Assembly: GCF_024679245.1 (NCBI RefSeq)
Contig: NC_090187.1
Coordinates: 21,772,995 to 21,836,994, forward strand
Direction of reading: 5' to 3'
DNA: 64,000 nucleotides
From: Pseudorasbora parva
Lineage: Eukaryota; Chordata; Actinopteri; Cypriniformes; Gobionidae
The notes beneath the pieces were generated by a model. It saw only the letters and a program-made list of their open reading frames with translations, had not been told where the DNA came from and did not search any database. A program made the position numbers and the translations under genes. Position 1 is the first letter of the stretch; each line of letters opens with the position of its first letter. Below are positions 36,093-50,183 of the stretch, one piece after another.

Positions 36093-36290
36093 AGGTTACA
36101 CTTTAGTATAGGGAACACATATTCACTATTAACTATGACTTTTGCCTCAATAAACTAATTTACTGCTTATTTATAGTTAGTAAGGTAGTTGTTGTAGCAT
36201 TTAAGTTTAGGTATTAGATAGGATTAAGGGATGTATAATAAGGTCATGAAGAATAAAGCATTAATATGTGCTTTATAAGATACAAATTAA
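36093..36290. repeat. 'GGTTACACTTTA' repeat, copy 2
   Basis: Same family as 13965-14220, with TTTAAGTTTAGGTATTAGAT and GGATTAAGGGATGTATAATA. Confidence 0.7.
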
Positions 36291-36299
36291 TCTTTTACA

Positions 36300-36430
36300 A
36301 TGGAAATTATCCAAAAACATGGTACTGCCATGGTGAATGTCCAAAAAACATGACATTACCATGGTAAATGTCAGAAAAACATGATAATCCCAGGGAAAAT
36401 GACCAAACACATGGTCTTACTAAGGAATTT
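36300..36430. repeat. 'ACATGGTACTGCCATGG' minisatellite
   Basis: About five degenerate units of roughly 30 bp with the core CATGGTAATGTCC and short palindromes CCATGG. Related traces lie at 18800-18920, 38460-38575 and 55610-55680. Confidence 0.6.
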
Positions 36431-36893
36431 TGGCAACACTTTATTTTAGGGTTCAGTTATTAACTATTAAAGGAACTGCATGTAAGAAATATATTTCAAT
36501 TAATCATAAAATGGCCCTGATATGTCACTGATTAGACATTAAGAAATCATGTTCATTTCTAATACTTATATCACTGACAACAGTAGTCCGGCCAGGATAT
36601 TGTCATTTAAAAGTTGTTTTTGCAGCCCTCATCTGATATGTTGTGTTTTGGCCTGAAGCTCCGCCCTCCACCTATCGACCAATCACTAAGTCAGTAGTGT
36701 TTTGGCATCCGGGTTGCCAGCTCTGATCTAGTTACCACAGCTGCAGCTTATTCTACATCCCTTTATCCTACCCAATACCTAAACTTAAATGCTACAAAAA
36801 CTACCTTACTAACTATTAATAAGCAGTAAATTAGTTTATTGAGGCAAAAGTCATAATAGTGAATGTGTTCCCCCATACTAAAGTGTTACAGGA
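36431..36893 (-). repeat. 'CACTTTA' repeat, copy 3, split by a MITE
   Basis: The outer repeat begins GGCAACACTTTATTTTAGGG and resumes near 36752 (TTCTACATCCCTTTATCCTA) to the mirrored end CTAAAGTGTTAC. Between about 36465 and 36750 lies the reverse complement of the MITE found at 22600-22990. Confidence 0.7.
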
Positions 36894-37006
36894 ATTTGAG
36901 TGAAGATTAGTGAACAACAGAACAAGTTAGCTATACTTTCTACAATATTTAGAAAACAACATTTCTCTTTCTAATAAGTACCAGATGACACACACACACA
37001 CACACA

Positions 37007-37008
<2 letters not shown>

Positions 37009-37092
<84 letters not shown>
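37009..37092. repeat. (TC)n array, left of LINE
   Basis: About 41 CT units, preceded by a short (CA)n and ending exactly where the LINE fragment begins. Confidence 0.95.

Positions 37093-39256
<2,164 letters not shown>

Positions 39257-39333
<77 letters not shown>
39257..39333. repeat. (TA)n microsatellite
   Basis: About 38 units, preceded by (GT)n. Confidence 0.95.
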
Positions 39334-39340
<7 letters not shown>

Positions 39341-39758
39341 GGGATAACTAAGATAAATGTCCAACACTTATTACCATAGAATTGTACTATAGAGTGAAAA
39401 TTTATTTTTAAAAAAAGAGCATTAAAGGAAGGGTTGGCAATTTTGGAGCAGTTAACAAAAGCAAGCTAGCTTTGAAAACATAAGATCCCACCATTCCTTC
39501 GAAAAATTACATATTGTGGCTTTAAATTAAGCTGAAATATAATATACATCTAAAGTGAAAATGAGAAATGTTATATTGGCAACTAACTAAAACCAAAATA
39601 AGTTAAGGTAGAAGTACTGAAATTACAAAAACTGAAATAAAAATAAAGCTAGATAGAAATTAGTGATGCCACAATTCTCAATAATATTGAACCATTCACG
39701 GTTCAATACGCGCTTGTGATTTGCTTTTTTTCCCCTTCGGTTTTACATTTAATTAATT

Positions 39759-40767
39759 AGGGGTTCAAGCACGAAGTGCTTGAAAACCTATTGTATTTGT
39801 GCCGGTTTATTATTCTGCCGTAAAACGCATCGTGCAGACCAAACCGTAAGGGCTAGAGACTTGAAACTTGGCCAATAGGTAGTACAAAAATCGAGGAGAG
39901 GTTATCAAATTATGAGCCAGATTGGCCCATAGGTGGCGCTATAGCAATCAATTGCGCAAAACTGCTCATAACTCCTAGACCGTTGGCCGTAGCCTCAAGT
40001 GCCTTATATCGTTGGAATCCTTGGCTCGAGACGGACCAGACGCATGCCTCGGATTGGCTCGTGACCTGGGAAAATGTCCGGCTATTTTGGCTTTTTCCAA
40101 AAACCTACTTTTGCGAACTAGTCCCTGGTTTTTGGCCAAACCGGGACCAAACCAGTGCAGGCAGATTCTCTGGAGTCTGAATGTCAATAATCATTGAAAA
40201 AAAGTGGAAATTTGGGTTCAGGGTTCCTAAGGGCCGCCAAGTTTGAGGTGGGAGGAGCCCCTTTCGACTTAATTGGCTATAGCTCGTCAACGGAACGAGA
40301 TATTTTCACCAAACTCAGCACAACTATGTAAGAGCTCATTCTGTGGTCACCCGAAAAAGGACGTGGCAACTGGCCTCTTGGTGGCGCTTTAACTGTTAGA
40401 AAGGTCAACTACATTATCCTATGCAAAATGACATTTAAATGACTAAAAAATGTCTGTTCTGCGCAGAACTTCACCAAATTAGCTGAGCATGTGCACCCTA
40501 TTATTGTAAAGCAGCGTGCAAACTTTTATGGAGATCGGGCCGTCGGTAGAGGTATTACAGTTTAAAAGGGAAAAATTTTAAATAAAAAATAAAAATCATT
40601 TCCATGATAAATGAGCTGAAAATGCAGAAATCTACCGTGTTCCTCTCTGCCGGCCATGTCAAAACGCTTGATAAAGTTTTTGTAACCAGCAGCTCAAAAA
40701 TCAGGCGCTGAGACCCTATAGTTTTTTTTTTATAAGCCTTTTTAGGCCCTTTTACGCCTCTGTTATT
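39759..40767 (+). mobile_element. 'GGGGTTCAAGCAC' element, unit 1
   Basis: Begins AGGGGTTCAAGCACGAAGTG; the head is a hairpin (9-bp arms TTCAAGCAC around GAA). It continues with CTGCCGTAAAACGCATCGTG and ATAGGTGGCGCTATAGC. It stops at 40767, where an almost identical head starts again 1009 bp on. It has no open frame, and its class is unknown to me. Confidence 0.75.
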
Positions 40768-42673
40768 AGGGGTTCAAGCACGAAGTGCTTGAAAACCTAT
40801 TGTATTTGTGCCGGTTTATTATTCTGCCGTAAAACGCATCGTGCAGACCAAACCGTAAGGGCTAGAGACTTGAAACTTGGCCAATAGGTAGTACAAAAAT
40901 CGAGGAGAGGTTATCAAATTATGAGCCAGATTGGCCCATAGGTGGCGCTATAGCGATCAATTGCGCAAAACTGCTCATAACTCCTAGACCGTTGGCCGTA
41001 GCCTCAAGTGCCTTATATCGTTGGAATCCTTGGCTCGAGACGGACCAGACGCATGCCTCGGATTGGCTCGCTCTTCAGGCGCCAATTTTGAGATATTTTG
41101 GGTTTTTTGAAAAACCTACTTTTGCAAACTGGTGCCTGGTTTTTTGACCCATCGGAACCAAACCAGTGCAGAAATATTCTCTGGAGTCAGATTATCAATA
41201 ATCATTGAAAAAAAGTTGAAACTTTGATTCAATTTTGCTAAGGGGCGTCAAAATGGACGTTCAAGGCGGAGCCTATTTTATTAATAAGGCTATAACTCAA
41301 GAAAGAAATGAGATATCATCACCAAACTTGGTGCACTTATGTATGGGCTCAATCTTTGGTCACGATAAAAAAATCGCGATGATTGGGGTCTAGGTGGCGC
41401 TATAATGTTAAAAAAACATAAAAACGGCTATAACCACCTGACTGTTAGTCTGATTGACTTGAAAATTGGTATGCAGTATCTTGGTCCAAGGCCCCATGTA
41501 TGTATATGAGGACATCAGCGTATCTCAATCAACATGGCCGCCATCGGCCAATGAAGTTGATACCTATAAGACAAGGTTAACGGAGGCCAATCAGAACGAA
41601 ACTTGATGGGCATGTTTGACTCATGGCCCTAGAGGTCTCTAAGAATTTTGAAAGAAATCAACCACTAGTTGGCGCTAACGAGTTTTATGGCTCTGTAATC
41701 ACGTGGTGTTTGACATATCCACACCATATGCGTATCAATTGATAGATCTCCTCATGTTAAATAACTTTGCCTCTAGAACCATTGCTGTCAGTCAAATCAT
41801 TAATTCAATATTTGCAATTATGTTAAATACCTACTTTTGCGAACTAGTCCCTGTTTTTTTGCCCAATTGGAACCAAACCAGTGCCAAAATGTTCTCTGTA
41901 GTCTGAATATCAATATTCATTGAGAAAAAGTTGAAATTTTGATTTACGGTTGCTAAGGGGTGGAAAAAGAATGTTGTGGGCGGAGCCTATTTTACTAAAA
42001 AGGCTATAACTTAAGAAGGAAATGAGATATCTTCACCAAACTTGGTACACATGTGTATAAGCTCATTTTTTGGTCTCGATAAAAAAATCGCGACGTTTGA
42101 CCAGTTGGTGGCGCTATAATGTGAAAAAAACAACGACCGCTAGTCCGATTGACCTGAAATTTGGTATGCAGTGTCTTGGCCCAAGTTAATATATAAGTCT
42201 ATGAGGACATTGGTGTATCTCAAAAAACATGGCCGCCATCAGCCAATGAATTTTGAGCATCTATTAGATGGGGTTAACGGAGGTCGATCGGAACGAAACT
42301 CAGTGGGCATGTTTGACTCATGGTCCTAGAGGTCTGTAAGAATTTTGAAAGAAATCGGCCACTAGTTGGCGCTAACCCAAAAGGGAAGCTCAAAAATTCA
42401 CGAAAATTGTTGGGTATATGTGGCATGACATGCTGATGAAGCATGCAAAGTTTTAAAGAGATCGGACTATAGGTGGCGCTATAACTGTTAAAAAGCTTTA
42501 AAAACCATGCATTTCCTATGGTAAATTGCCTATATTGGCTGTGAATGGACTTTTCCATCTATTATTTCAGTGTTTAAAATCTTGCTAAATAAAACGTAAT
42601 GTCTTTAATGCCTATGTGCTTAAAAGCCCTTAAATGCTTGAACCCCGCTCAAATGCTGCTTGCAGCTTTAATT
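40768..42673 (+). mobile_element. 'GGGGTTCAAGCAC' element, unit 2 (complete-looking)
   Basis: The first 300 bp are nearly identical to unit 1. The right end reads TGCTTGAACCCCGC then GCTGCTTGCAGCTTTAATT. The head GGGGTTCAAGCA and the near-terminal TGCTTGAACCCC are inverted repeats. Internal phrases such as GGTGGCGCTATAA recur several times. Non-coding. Confidence 0.8.
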
Positions 42674-42853
42674 AGGGGTTCAAGCACGAAGTGCTGAACA
42701 CCTATTGTAATTGTATTGATTTTTATTATTATTATTAGGGGTTCAAGCACGAAGTGCTGAACACCTATTGTAATTGTATTGATTTTTATTATTATTATTA
42801 GGGGTTCAAGCACGAAGTGCTGAACACCTATTGTAATTGTATTGATTTTTATT
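42674..42853 (+). repeat. three tandem element heads
   Basis: AGGGGTTCAAGCACGAAGTG starts at 42674, 42737 and 42800, each followed by GAACACCTATTGTAATTG and (TTA)n. The period is 63 bp. Confidence 0.92.
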
Positions 42854-44659
42854 AGGGGTTCAAGCATGAAATGCTGAAACCCTATTGTAATTGTACCGAT
42901 TTTTATTATTATTATTATTATTCTGCCGTAAAACTCATCGTGCAGACCAAACCGTAAGGCCTAGAGACTTGAAACTTTGTCAATAGGTAGTCCAAAAATC
43001 GAGGAGAGGTTCTCAAATTATGAGCCAGATTGGCCAATAGGTGGCGCTATAGCGCAAAAAACAAAAAAAAGTCACTATTTTGCTTATATCTCAAAAACCC
43101 ATTGTCGCACAATCAAGTGTCTTACATCATTGGAATCCTTGGCTCAAGCCGAACAAAAAACATAGGAGGTATTTTATTTCCGGTATGCAAATTTTCCCGC
43201 CATTTTGAATTTTGTCAAAAACCTACTTTTGCGAACTAGTCCCTGGTTTTTTGACAAATCAGAACCCAACCAGTGCCAAAATGTTCTGTCTGGTCTGAAT
43301 ATCAATAATTATCAAAAATATGTTGAAATTTTGACTCATGAACGAAAAGGGGCGTGGAAATGTACATTTAAGGCGGAGCCTATTTTACTAAAGAGGCTAT
43401 AACTCAAGAAGGAAATGAGATATCTTCACCAAACTTGGTGCACATGTGTATGGACTCATTCTGAGGTCAGGATAAAAAAAACGTGAAGATTGACCACTTG
43501 GTGGCGCTATAATGTGGAAAAAACATGATAATAGCTATAACCACGCGACCGCTAGCCCGATTGACCTGAAAATTGGTATGCCGTGTCTTGGCCCAAGCTA
43601 CCATATATGTTTATGAGGACATTGGTGTATCTCAAAAAACATGGCCGTCATAGACCAATGAATTTTGAGCACCTATTAGACAAGGTTAATGGAGGTTGAT
43701 CAGAACGAAACTCAGTTGGCATGTTTGACTCATGGTCCTAGAGGTTTGTAAGAATTTTGAAAGAAATCGGCCACTAGTTGGCGCTAACGAGTTTTATGGC
43801 TCTGAAATCACTTGGTGTTGCACATATCCATGAAATATGCATATCATATGATAGATCTCCTCATGATGAACAACTTTGCCTCTAGAACCATTGCTGTCAA
43901 TAAAATCATTAATTAAATTTTCGTAATTATGTTAAAAACCTACTTTTGCAAACTAGTCCCTGGTTTTTTATCCAATTGGAACCAAACCAGTCTAGGACAA
44001 TTCTATAGACATTCCAGGTCAATAATTATTGAAAAAAAGTTGAACTTTTGCATTTGGATGGCTATAACAGGGCCATTTAGAAAAGAGGCGTGGCAAAATA
44101 CACTCAAAAGCCTATAAATCCTAAGGGAAAACTCAAAACTTCACGGAAATTATTGGGTATATGTGACATAACATGTTGAAGACACATGCAAAGTTTTATG
44201 GAGATCGGAGTATAGGGGGCGCTATAAGTGTTAAAAAGCTTTGAAAACCATGTATTCCTATGGTGAATTGCCTGTATTGGCTGTAAATGGTATTTTCCAT
44301 CTCGTTAATCAGGTCGGGTTAAAACAGCCACATAATATGCATATATTATGATAGATCTTCTCATACTGAACAACTTTGCCTCTATAACCAATACTGTCAA
44401 TCAAATCTTTATTTAAATATTCACAATTAGGTTAAAAACCTCGTTTTGCAAACTAGTCCTTGGTTTTTCTTGCCTGATCGGAAACCAAACCACAGCAGTA
44501 TGATTCTCTGGACTCTCCTGATCAATAGTTATCAAAAACATGTTGACCTTTACACTTTGGGTAGCTATAACAGGATCATTTAGAGAATAGGTGTGGTAAA
44601 ACATGCTCAAAAGCCTATATTAATCCTGAACGAAAACTCAAAACTTCACAAAAATAGGT

Positions 44660-44737
<78 letters not shown>

Positions 44738-45187
44738 TCTGTCTGTCTTTGTCATTCGAGCAAACAGCACTTCCAACATGCTACACATGCTAGCAGTGAT
44801 TAGCTAAGTGTTAAATCAGGCAAAGAACATAGTAAGAACTCTATAAACATTATAGTAACCATCTGTGACAGCAAACAACTGCCTAGCAACACCATAACAA
44901 CCATCAAGAACAACCTAGCAACCACCTAGCAACATGTTTATCATGTTAGCAAAGTAAAATAGTAATTTTGTCATACAATTGATTAATATTGTTCTATAAT
45001 TCATATTTAGACTTTATAAAGTCACTACTATAATATTTATAAAAATATTTTATCAGTTAATCATTTCATTTCACCTGATATCTCTCAAATTCATTCAGTG
45101 CTTAAAAACCTTCCATGCAAAAGGCGTCAAATGCTTAAAGACCTTAAATGGCTTGAACCCCGCTAAATGCTGCTCGCAGCTTTAATT
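42854..45187 (+). mobile_element. 'GGGGTTCAAGCAC' element, unit 3 (long, complete-looking)
   Basis: The head at 42854 is slightly diverged (CAAGCATGAAATGCTGAA). The same internal phrases as unit 2 appear in the same order, and it ends GGCTTGAACCCCGC then GCTGCTCGCAGCTTTAATT. A (TG)n at 44660-44736 lies inside. Confidence 0.8.
44660..44736. repeat. (TG)n microsatellite
   Basis: About 38 units, inside the element above. Confidence 0.95.
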
Positions 45188-45480
45188 ATTTATATTTCTC
45201 TCCGTTTTAAATATTTCTCTCAGTTTATGTCAGCTCTGTTTAAGTGTGCCTGTAAGTCTACGCATTGATATGAGCAAATATCCAATCTTATGCACCAAAG
45301 TTAAGGGGTGTTTAGCCGCGTTTTAAAGACATGTGTTTACAATCACTAGGCTGCGCTGCTAAGACCTGCTCACGTCTCATATAAAGACATGCGATTTTAC
45401 TTTCACTTTAGACATATTACATATTTAGAAATGCGCTCAGCGCATGTAAAATGCGAATGAAATGTTTTACCGGCAAGGCT

Positions 45481-45701
45481 TTAAGGGATAGTTCACCCAA
45501 AAATTTAAATGTTATGTTTATCTGCTTGCCCCCAGGGTATCAAGAATTAGACCCCATTGGCATGCATTATACAAGCAATGGTTGGAGTTAAAAATCTTAA
45601 TTTGTGTTCTACTGAAGAAACAAACACACCTGCATCTTGGATGCCCTGAGGGTAAGCAGATAAATATCAAATTTACATTTTTGGGTGAAATATCCCTTTA
45701 A
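45481..45701. mobile_element. TTAA MITE ('AGTTCACCC' family)
   Basis: TTAAGGGATAGTTCACCCAA at the left and GGGTGAAATATCCCTTTAA at the right form terminal inverted repeats. A second related end (TTAAAGGGACAGTTCACC) starts at 45698 and shares the TTAA. Confidence 0.85.
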
Positions 45702-46098
45702 AGGGACAGTTCACCTCTAAAATTATGTTAATAAAACAACAAAAGACAAAGAGAAAATCACTCACTGCTCTTGAATAAAGTAATACTAGAGTAGCTTTTA
45801 AACAATATTATATATTGAAGACTATGAAGTTTTAATTTTAGCCTACATTTATTTATTCAATTTCATACTTAATGCTACTGTACATCTCTGAGCTAAAATA
45901 AAGAAAAAATAAAGAAAGTAAAATAAAGAAAGGGTATTACAATAAAAACATTTTCTCCTTAACCTCTTTCTGTTCCTGTCGCCTAAGAATAGAATAGCAA
46001 AGAAACGAACCGAACCGAACCGAAAACCATGGGTAAAAAGCGAGGTATCTATTGAACCGTGGACTAACTGTATTGCTGAATCCCTAATAGAAATATTA

Positions 46099-46135
<37 letters not shown>

Positions 46136-46750
46136 AAAAAAATAATAGAAAATGAAAAAAGCACACAACAAAATTAGACATACATACATCAAATTTTTAC
46201 ATAATATATATTATATATAAAATTAAAGTAATTAAATAAAATAATATTAAATACAGGTCCTTCTCAAAAAATTTAGCATATGTGATGAAGTTCATTATTT
46301 TCCATAATGTAAAGATAAAAATTTAACTTTCATATATTTTAGATTCATTGCACACCAACTGAAATATTTCAGGTCTTTTATTGTTTTAATACTGATGATT
46401 TTGGCATACAGCTCATGAAAACCCAAAATCTCAAAAAATTTGCATATCATGAAAAGTTTCTCTAAACGAGCTATTAACCTAATCATCTGAATCAACTAAT
46501 TAACTCTAAACACCTGCAAAAGATTCCTGAGGGTTTTAAAAACTCCCAGCCTGGTTCATTACTCAAAACCGCAATCATGGGTAAGACTGCCGACCTGACT
46601 GCTGTCCAGAAGGCCATCATTGACGCCCTCCAGGGAGAGGGTAAGACACAGAAAGAAATTTCTGAACGAATAGGCTGTTCCCAGAGTGCTGGATCAAGGC
46701 ACCTCAGTGGGAAGGAAAAAGTGTGGCAAAAAAAGCTGCACAACGAGAAG

Positions 46751-46925
46751 ACATTTACATTTACGCATTTGGCAGACGCTTTTATCCAAAGCGACTTACA
46801 TTGCATTCAAGGTACACATTTTACATTATTGTCAGTTCTTGCTCTCCCTGGGAATCGAACCCATGACCTTAGCGTTGCTAGCGCCATGCTCTACTGGTTG
46901 AGCTACAGGAAAGCTACAAGCTACA
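46751..46925 (-). mobile_element. tRNA-derived SINE inside the Tc1 element
   Basis: Minus-strand head GTAGCTCAACCAGTAGAGCA (A box) and GGTTCGATTCCC (B box), with the tail phrase GATAAAAGCGTCTGCCAAAT. A short duplication (AGAAG) flanks it. Confidence 0.85.
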
Positions 46926-47592
46926 GAAGAGGTGACCGGACCCTGAGGAAGATTGTGGAGAAGGACCGATTTCAGACCTTGGGGGACCTGCAGAAGCAGT
47001 GGACCGAGTCTGGAGTAGAAACATCCAGAGCCACCGTGCACAGGCGTGTGCAGGAAATGGGCTACAGGTGCCGCATTCCCCAGGTCAAGCCACTTTTGGG
47101 CTACAGAGAAGCAGCACTGGACTGTTGCTCAGTGGTCCAAAGTACTTTTTTCGGATGAAAGCTAATTTTGCATGTCATTCGGAAATCAAGGTGCCAGAGT
47201 CTGGAGGAAGACTGGGGAGAAGGAAATGCCAAAATGCCTGAAGTCCAGTGTCAAGTACCCACAGTCGGTGATGGTCTGGGGTGCCATGTCAGCTGCTGGT
47301 GTTGGTCCACTGTGTTTTATCAAGGGCAGGGTCAATGCAGCTAGCTATCAGGAGATTTTGGAGCACTTCATGCTTCCATCTGCTGAAAAGCTTTATGGAG
47401 ATGAAGATTTTGTTTTTCAGCACGACCTGGCACCTGCTCACAGTGCCAAAACCACTGGTAAATGGTTTACTGACCATGGTATTACTATGCTCAAATGGCC
47501 TGCCAACTCTCCTGACCTGAACCCCATGGAGAATCTGTGGGATATTATGAAGAGAAAGTTCAGAGACGCAACACCCAACACTCTGGATGAGC

Positions 47593-48224
47593 TTAAAGGG
47601 ATAGTTCACTTTGAAATTTTTGAAATTAAATTTTGATATGTTTTAGCTTACATCATGGTATCCGAGATGTAGGAGTATTTGTTTCCCCAGTAGTTTCAAT
47701 TTGGACCATTTTAGATCAAACCATTCTTGTCTGTGCCTCACATAATGCAGGTCTATGATCACCACCTCAAATAGCACAAACAGAGAAGTCCAAATTAAAC
47801 AATTGATTTGAAATTAAATGAAACGAGCGGTTTGTGTGAGAAAATAAACAGTATTTATATCGTTTTTACCTCTTGTACACACTACGTCCGACTGATCCGA
47901 GGGCGCGCGTGCATGTTTCCTGTGGTGTACAAGAGGTAAAAACGATATAAATACTGTTCGTTTTCTCACACTAACCGCTTGTTTCGTGTCTTAGGCCATC
48001 AGTGTGTACTTACGATGGGGGATTGTTTAATTTGGACTTCTCTGTGTATGCTCTTTGAGGTGGTGACCATAGACCTGCATTATGTGAGGCACAGACAAGA
48101 ACGGTTTGACCTAAAATGATCAAAATTGAAACTACTGGGGAAACAAATACTCCTACATCTCGGATGCTCATGAGGTAAGCTAAAACATTTCAAAATTTAA
48201 TTTCAAAGTGAACTATCCCTTTAA
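47593..48224. mobile_element. TTAA palindromic MITE inside the Tc1 element
   Basis: TTAAAGGGATAGTTCACTTT and the inverse AAAGTGAACTATCCCTTTAA bound 632 bp with a duplicated TTAA. The arms are near-perfect inverted repeats (for example GTAGGAGTATTTGTTTCCCC). Confidence 0.92.
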
Positions 48225-48753
48225 GGCCGCTATCGAAGCATCCTGGGCCTCCATAACACCTCAGCAGTGCCACAGGCTGATTGCCTCCATGCCACGCCGC
48301 ATCGCAGCAGTCATTTCTGCAAAAGGATTCCCGACCAAGTATTGAATGCATAACTGAACATAATTATTTGAAGGTTAACTTTTTTTGTATTAAAAACACA
48401 TCTCTTTTATTGGTCAGATGAAATATGCAATTTTTTTTAGATTTTTAGATTTGGAATTTGGGGTTTTCATGAGCTGTATGCCAAAATCATCAGTATTAAA
48501 ACGATAAAAGACCTGAAATATTTCAGTTGGTGTGAAATGAATCTAAAATATATGAAAGTTTAATTTTTATTATTATTTATTATGGAAAATAATGAATTTT
48601 TATCACATATGCTAATTTTTTGAGAAGGACCTGTATATTAAAGTAATTTCAGTACTTCTACCTAAACTTATTTTGGTTTTAGTTAGTTGCCAATACAACA
48701 TTTCTCATTTTCATTTTAGATTTATATTTTATTTCAGCATAATTGAAACCCAT

Positions 48754-49425
48754 TTAAAGCCACAATATGTAATTTTTTGCCGCTAGAGGTCACTTATTCA
48801 AAAAGGTGTAGCTTGATGATACCTTGATTTCAGTGAGCTTTTATTATGCCACAGATGTGCGCTTCTGCATTTTCCGGTCATGCATATGTGGGAGAACGCA
48901 GCACTGTTTTATCATATTAGATACATGTGTTGAAACTCATGTTAGAATGCTACTCTGTGTTCGCTCTGCAACTACTACGGGGCACTTGCTGCACACTGCA
49001 GTAAGAGATCAATATAAGTCATGGTAAAACATGGTACTCGTGGTAAATCATGAAAATGAAATTTAACAACAAGACTAACTGTGTTGAGCTTTATAACAAT
49101 GATTAATTTCCTGTTGATGAATGTATCCAAACAGTTACTTACTTGTCTAATAAAATGCATAATATATTAAAGCATCTTTGGTGTTTCCATGGTTTCTACA
49201 AAATAAAACCAAGGCCAATGCGGGCGGATATGATGTCTTTGATAGGCGACATACGAACATGCTCCGTGTCCTGGTTAAAATTTCTGTCCTGGCTTATTTC
49301 TCTGGATTTAAACATTCTTGGAAACATTTGGGATAATGTAAGTACACAAGTCAACAAAATATATAACATTGTTCTAGTGGTTTTGGGATATTTGAATCAA
49401 AAAATCTTACATATTGTGTCTTTAA
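48754..49425. mobile_element. TTAA MITE ('AAGCCACAATATGTAA' family)
   Basis: TTAAAGCCACAATATGTAAT on the left; CTTACATATTGTGTCTTTAA on the right. A decayed end of the same family is at 39500-39527. Confidence 0.85.
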
Positions 49426-49542
49426 TTACATTTGATTGTATTCTTTATCAAATAAATAGCATAAAAATAATAGTAAAATAACACTTCTGAAAAGAAGAAT
49501 CTAATGTACAGAAATCTTAAAAAGCACTGCAGTGGAGCACAT

Positions 49543-49800
49543 CTACTGCAGTTTACGGTTAGCAATGAACTCTTTGACCTCTCTGACATACGAGCACAAT
49601 TCATGACTGCACTGATTTTCATGGTACCTCTGGCAGCTTGACAGATATGTTTCCTTCCTCCAATATCGGTCTCTCTTTCTCTTTCTATCTCTCTCACCAG
49701 AATGAAACAATGTGCTACGGTCAGAGTCTACCGGGGACAGTAAATCAGACAGATCACAACCTGGAAAAAGTTCTTCAGAGAATGTAAAGCAACCGGAATA
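49543..49800 (-). CDS. candidate terminal exon of an unidentified gene
   Basis: An acceptor with a good pyrimidine tract (CTCTCTTACATTTCAG) is followed by 85 open codons and a TAG. The peptide starts YSGCFTFSEELFPGCDLSDL, has a basic RKRKRDRYWRKE stretch, and ends YVREVKEFIANRKLQ. An ATTAAA signal lies about 120 nt further on, at the edge of a MITE. The amino-acid usage looks protein-like, but I recognise no family, and no upstream exons were found. A second possible donor (TCTG|GTGAGAG) lies inside it at codon 35. It could be chance or an exon of a nested gene. Confidence 0.3.
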   Translation of the reverse strand, partial: YSGCFTFSEELFPGCDLSDLLSPVDSDRSTLFHSGERDRKRKRDRYWRKETYLSSCQRYHENQCSHELCSYVREVKEFIANRKLQ

Positions 49801-50183
49801 CTGAAATGTAAGAGAGAGTGAAACATAAGTCAGAAAAAGTGAATGAAACAAAATTAAGGAAGAGCAATTTTAACTGTAAAGCAAAACATCAGAAACATCT
49901 AATTCTAAGGCTGTCGCTCTGGAAAAAGGTCATTTCCAATGTCCTTAAGGCTGATGAAGAACATTTTCGTCAATTGAAGAATAGACGAGTTTATCCACAT
50001 CCAGTCCATAATTATGCTGGAAAACATTTAGTTCTAGAATAAAAATAGAACTTAAAACATAAATGCTGGGATGCATGCCATCAAACCTCATAAGGCAATA
50101 AGAGGTACAATGATGAATGTGTGTATGAGCTGTTTAGATTTATTAGTGGTGTTTGTTAAGTTCAAGCCTCAAACTCTAAAGTA

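Larger units (their letters stand above)
46577..48345 (+). pseudogene. Tc1 transposase pseudogene
   Basis: Starts MGKTADLTAVQKAIIDALQG and continues with a helix-turn-helix, KEISERIGCSQS. After the SINE the frame resumes at GDRTLRKIVEKDRFQTLGDL. A frame change near 47120-47170 leads to VMVWGAMSAAGVGPL, FQHDLAPAHSAKTTGKWF (second catalytic Asp) and WPANSPDLNPMENLWD (catalytic Glu of the DDE triad). The MITE then splits the last segment, which ends FPTKY-stop at 48345. Multiple lesions make it inactive. Confidence 0.92.
46252..48635 (+). mobile_element. Tc1-like transposon, interrupted
   Basis: TA-flanked termini ACAGGTCCTTCTCAAAAAAT and the inverse TTTTTTGAGAAGGACCTGT bound 2.4 kb. It carries a defunct transposase and two later insertions, a SINE at 46751 and a TTAA MITE at 47593. 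The longer inner inverted repeats (GACCTGAAATATTTCAG-type phrases) are also present at both ends. Confidence 0.92.

Noticed and set aside
42649..42867. Repetitive 72-codon minus-strand frame, possible repeat protein.
   Set aside because: It is the translation of the 63 bp tandem element heads.
39759..45187. CRISPR-like array because of repeated 'GGGGTTCAAGCAC' heads.
   Set aside because: Spacing is irregular, units are up to 2.3 kb, the 63 bp copies have no unique spacers, and the genome is eukaryotic.
46751..46925. A real tRNA gene inside the transposon.
   Set aside because: A and B boxes are followed by a SINE tail, and no intact acceptor stem was found.
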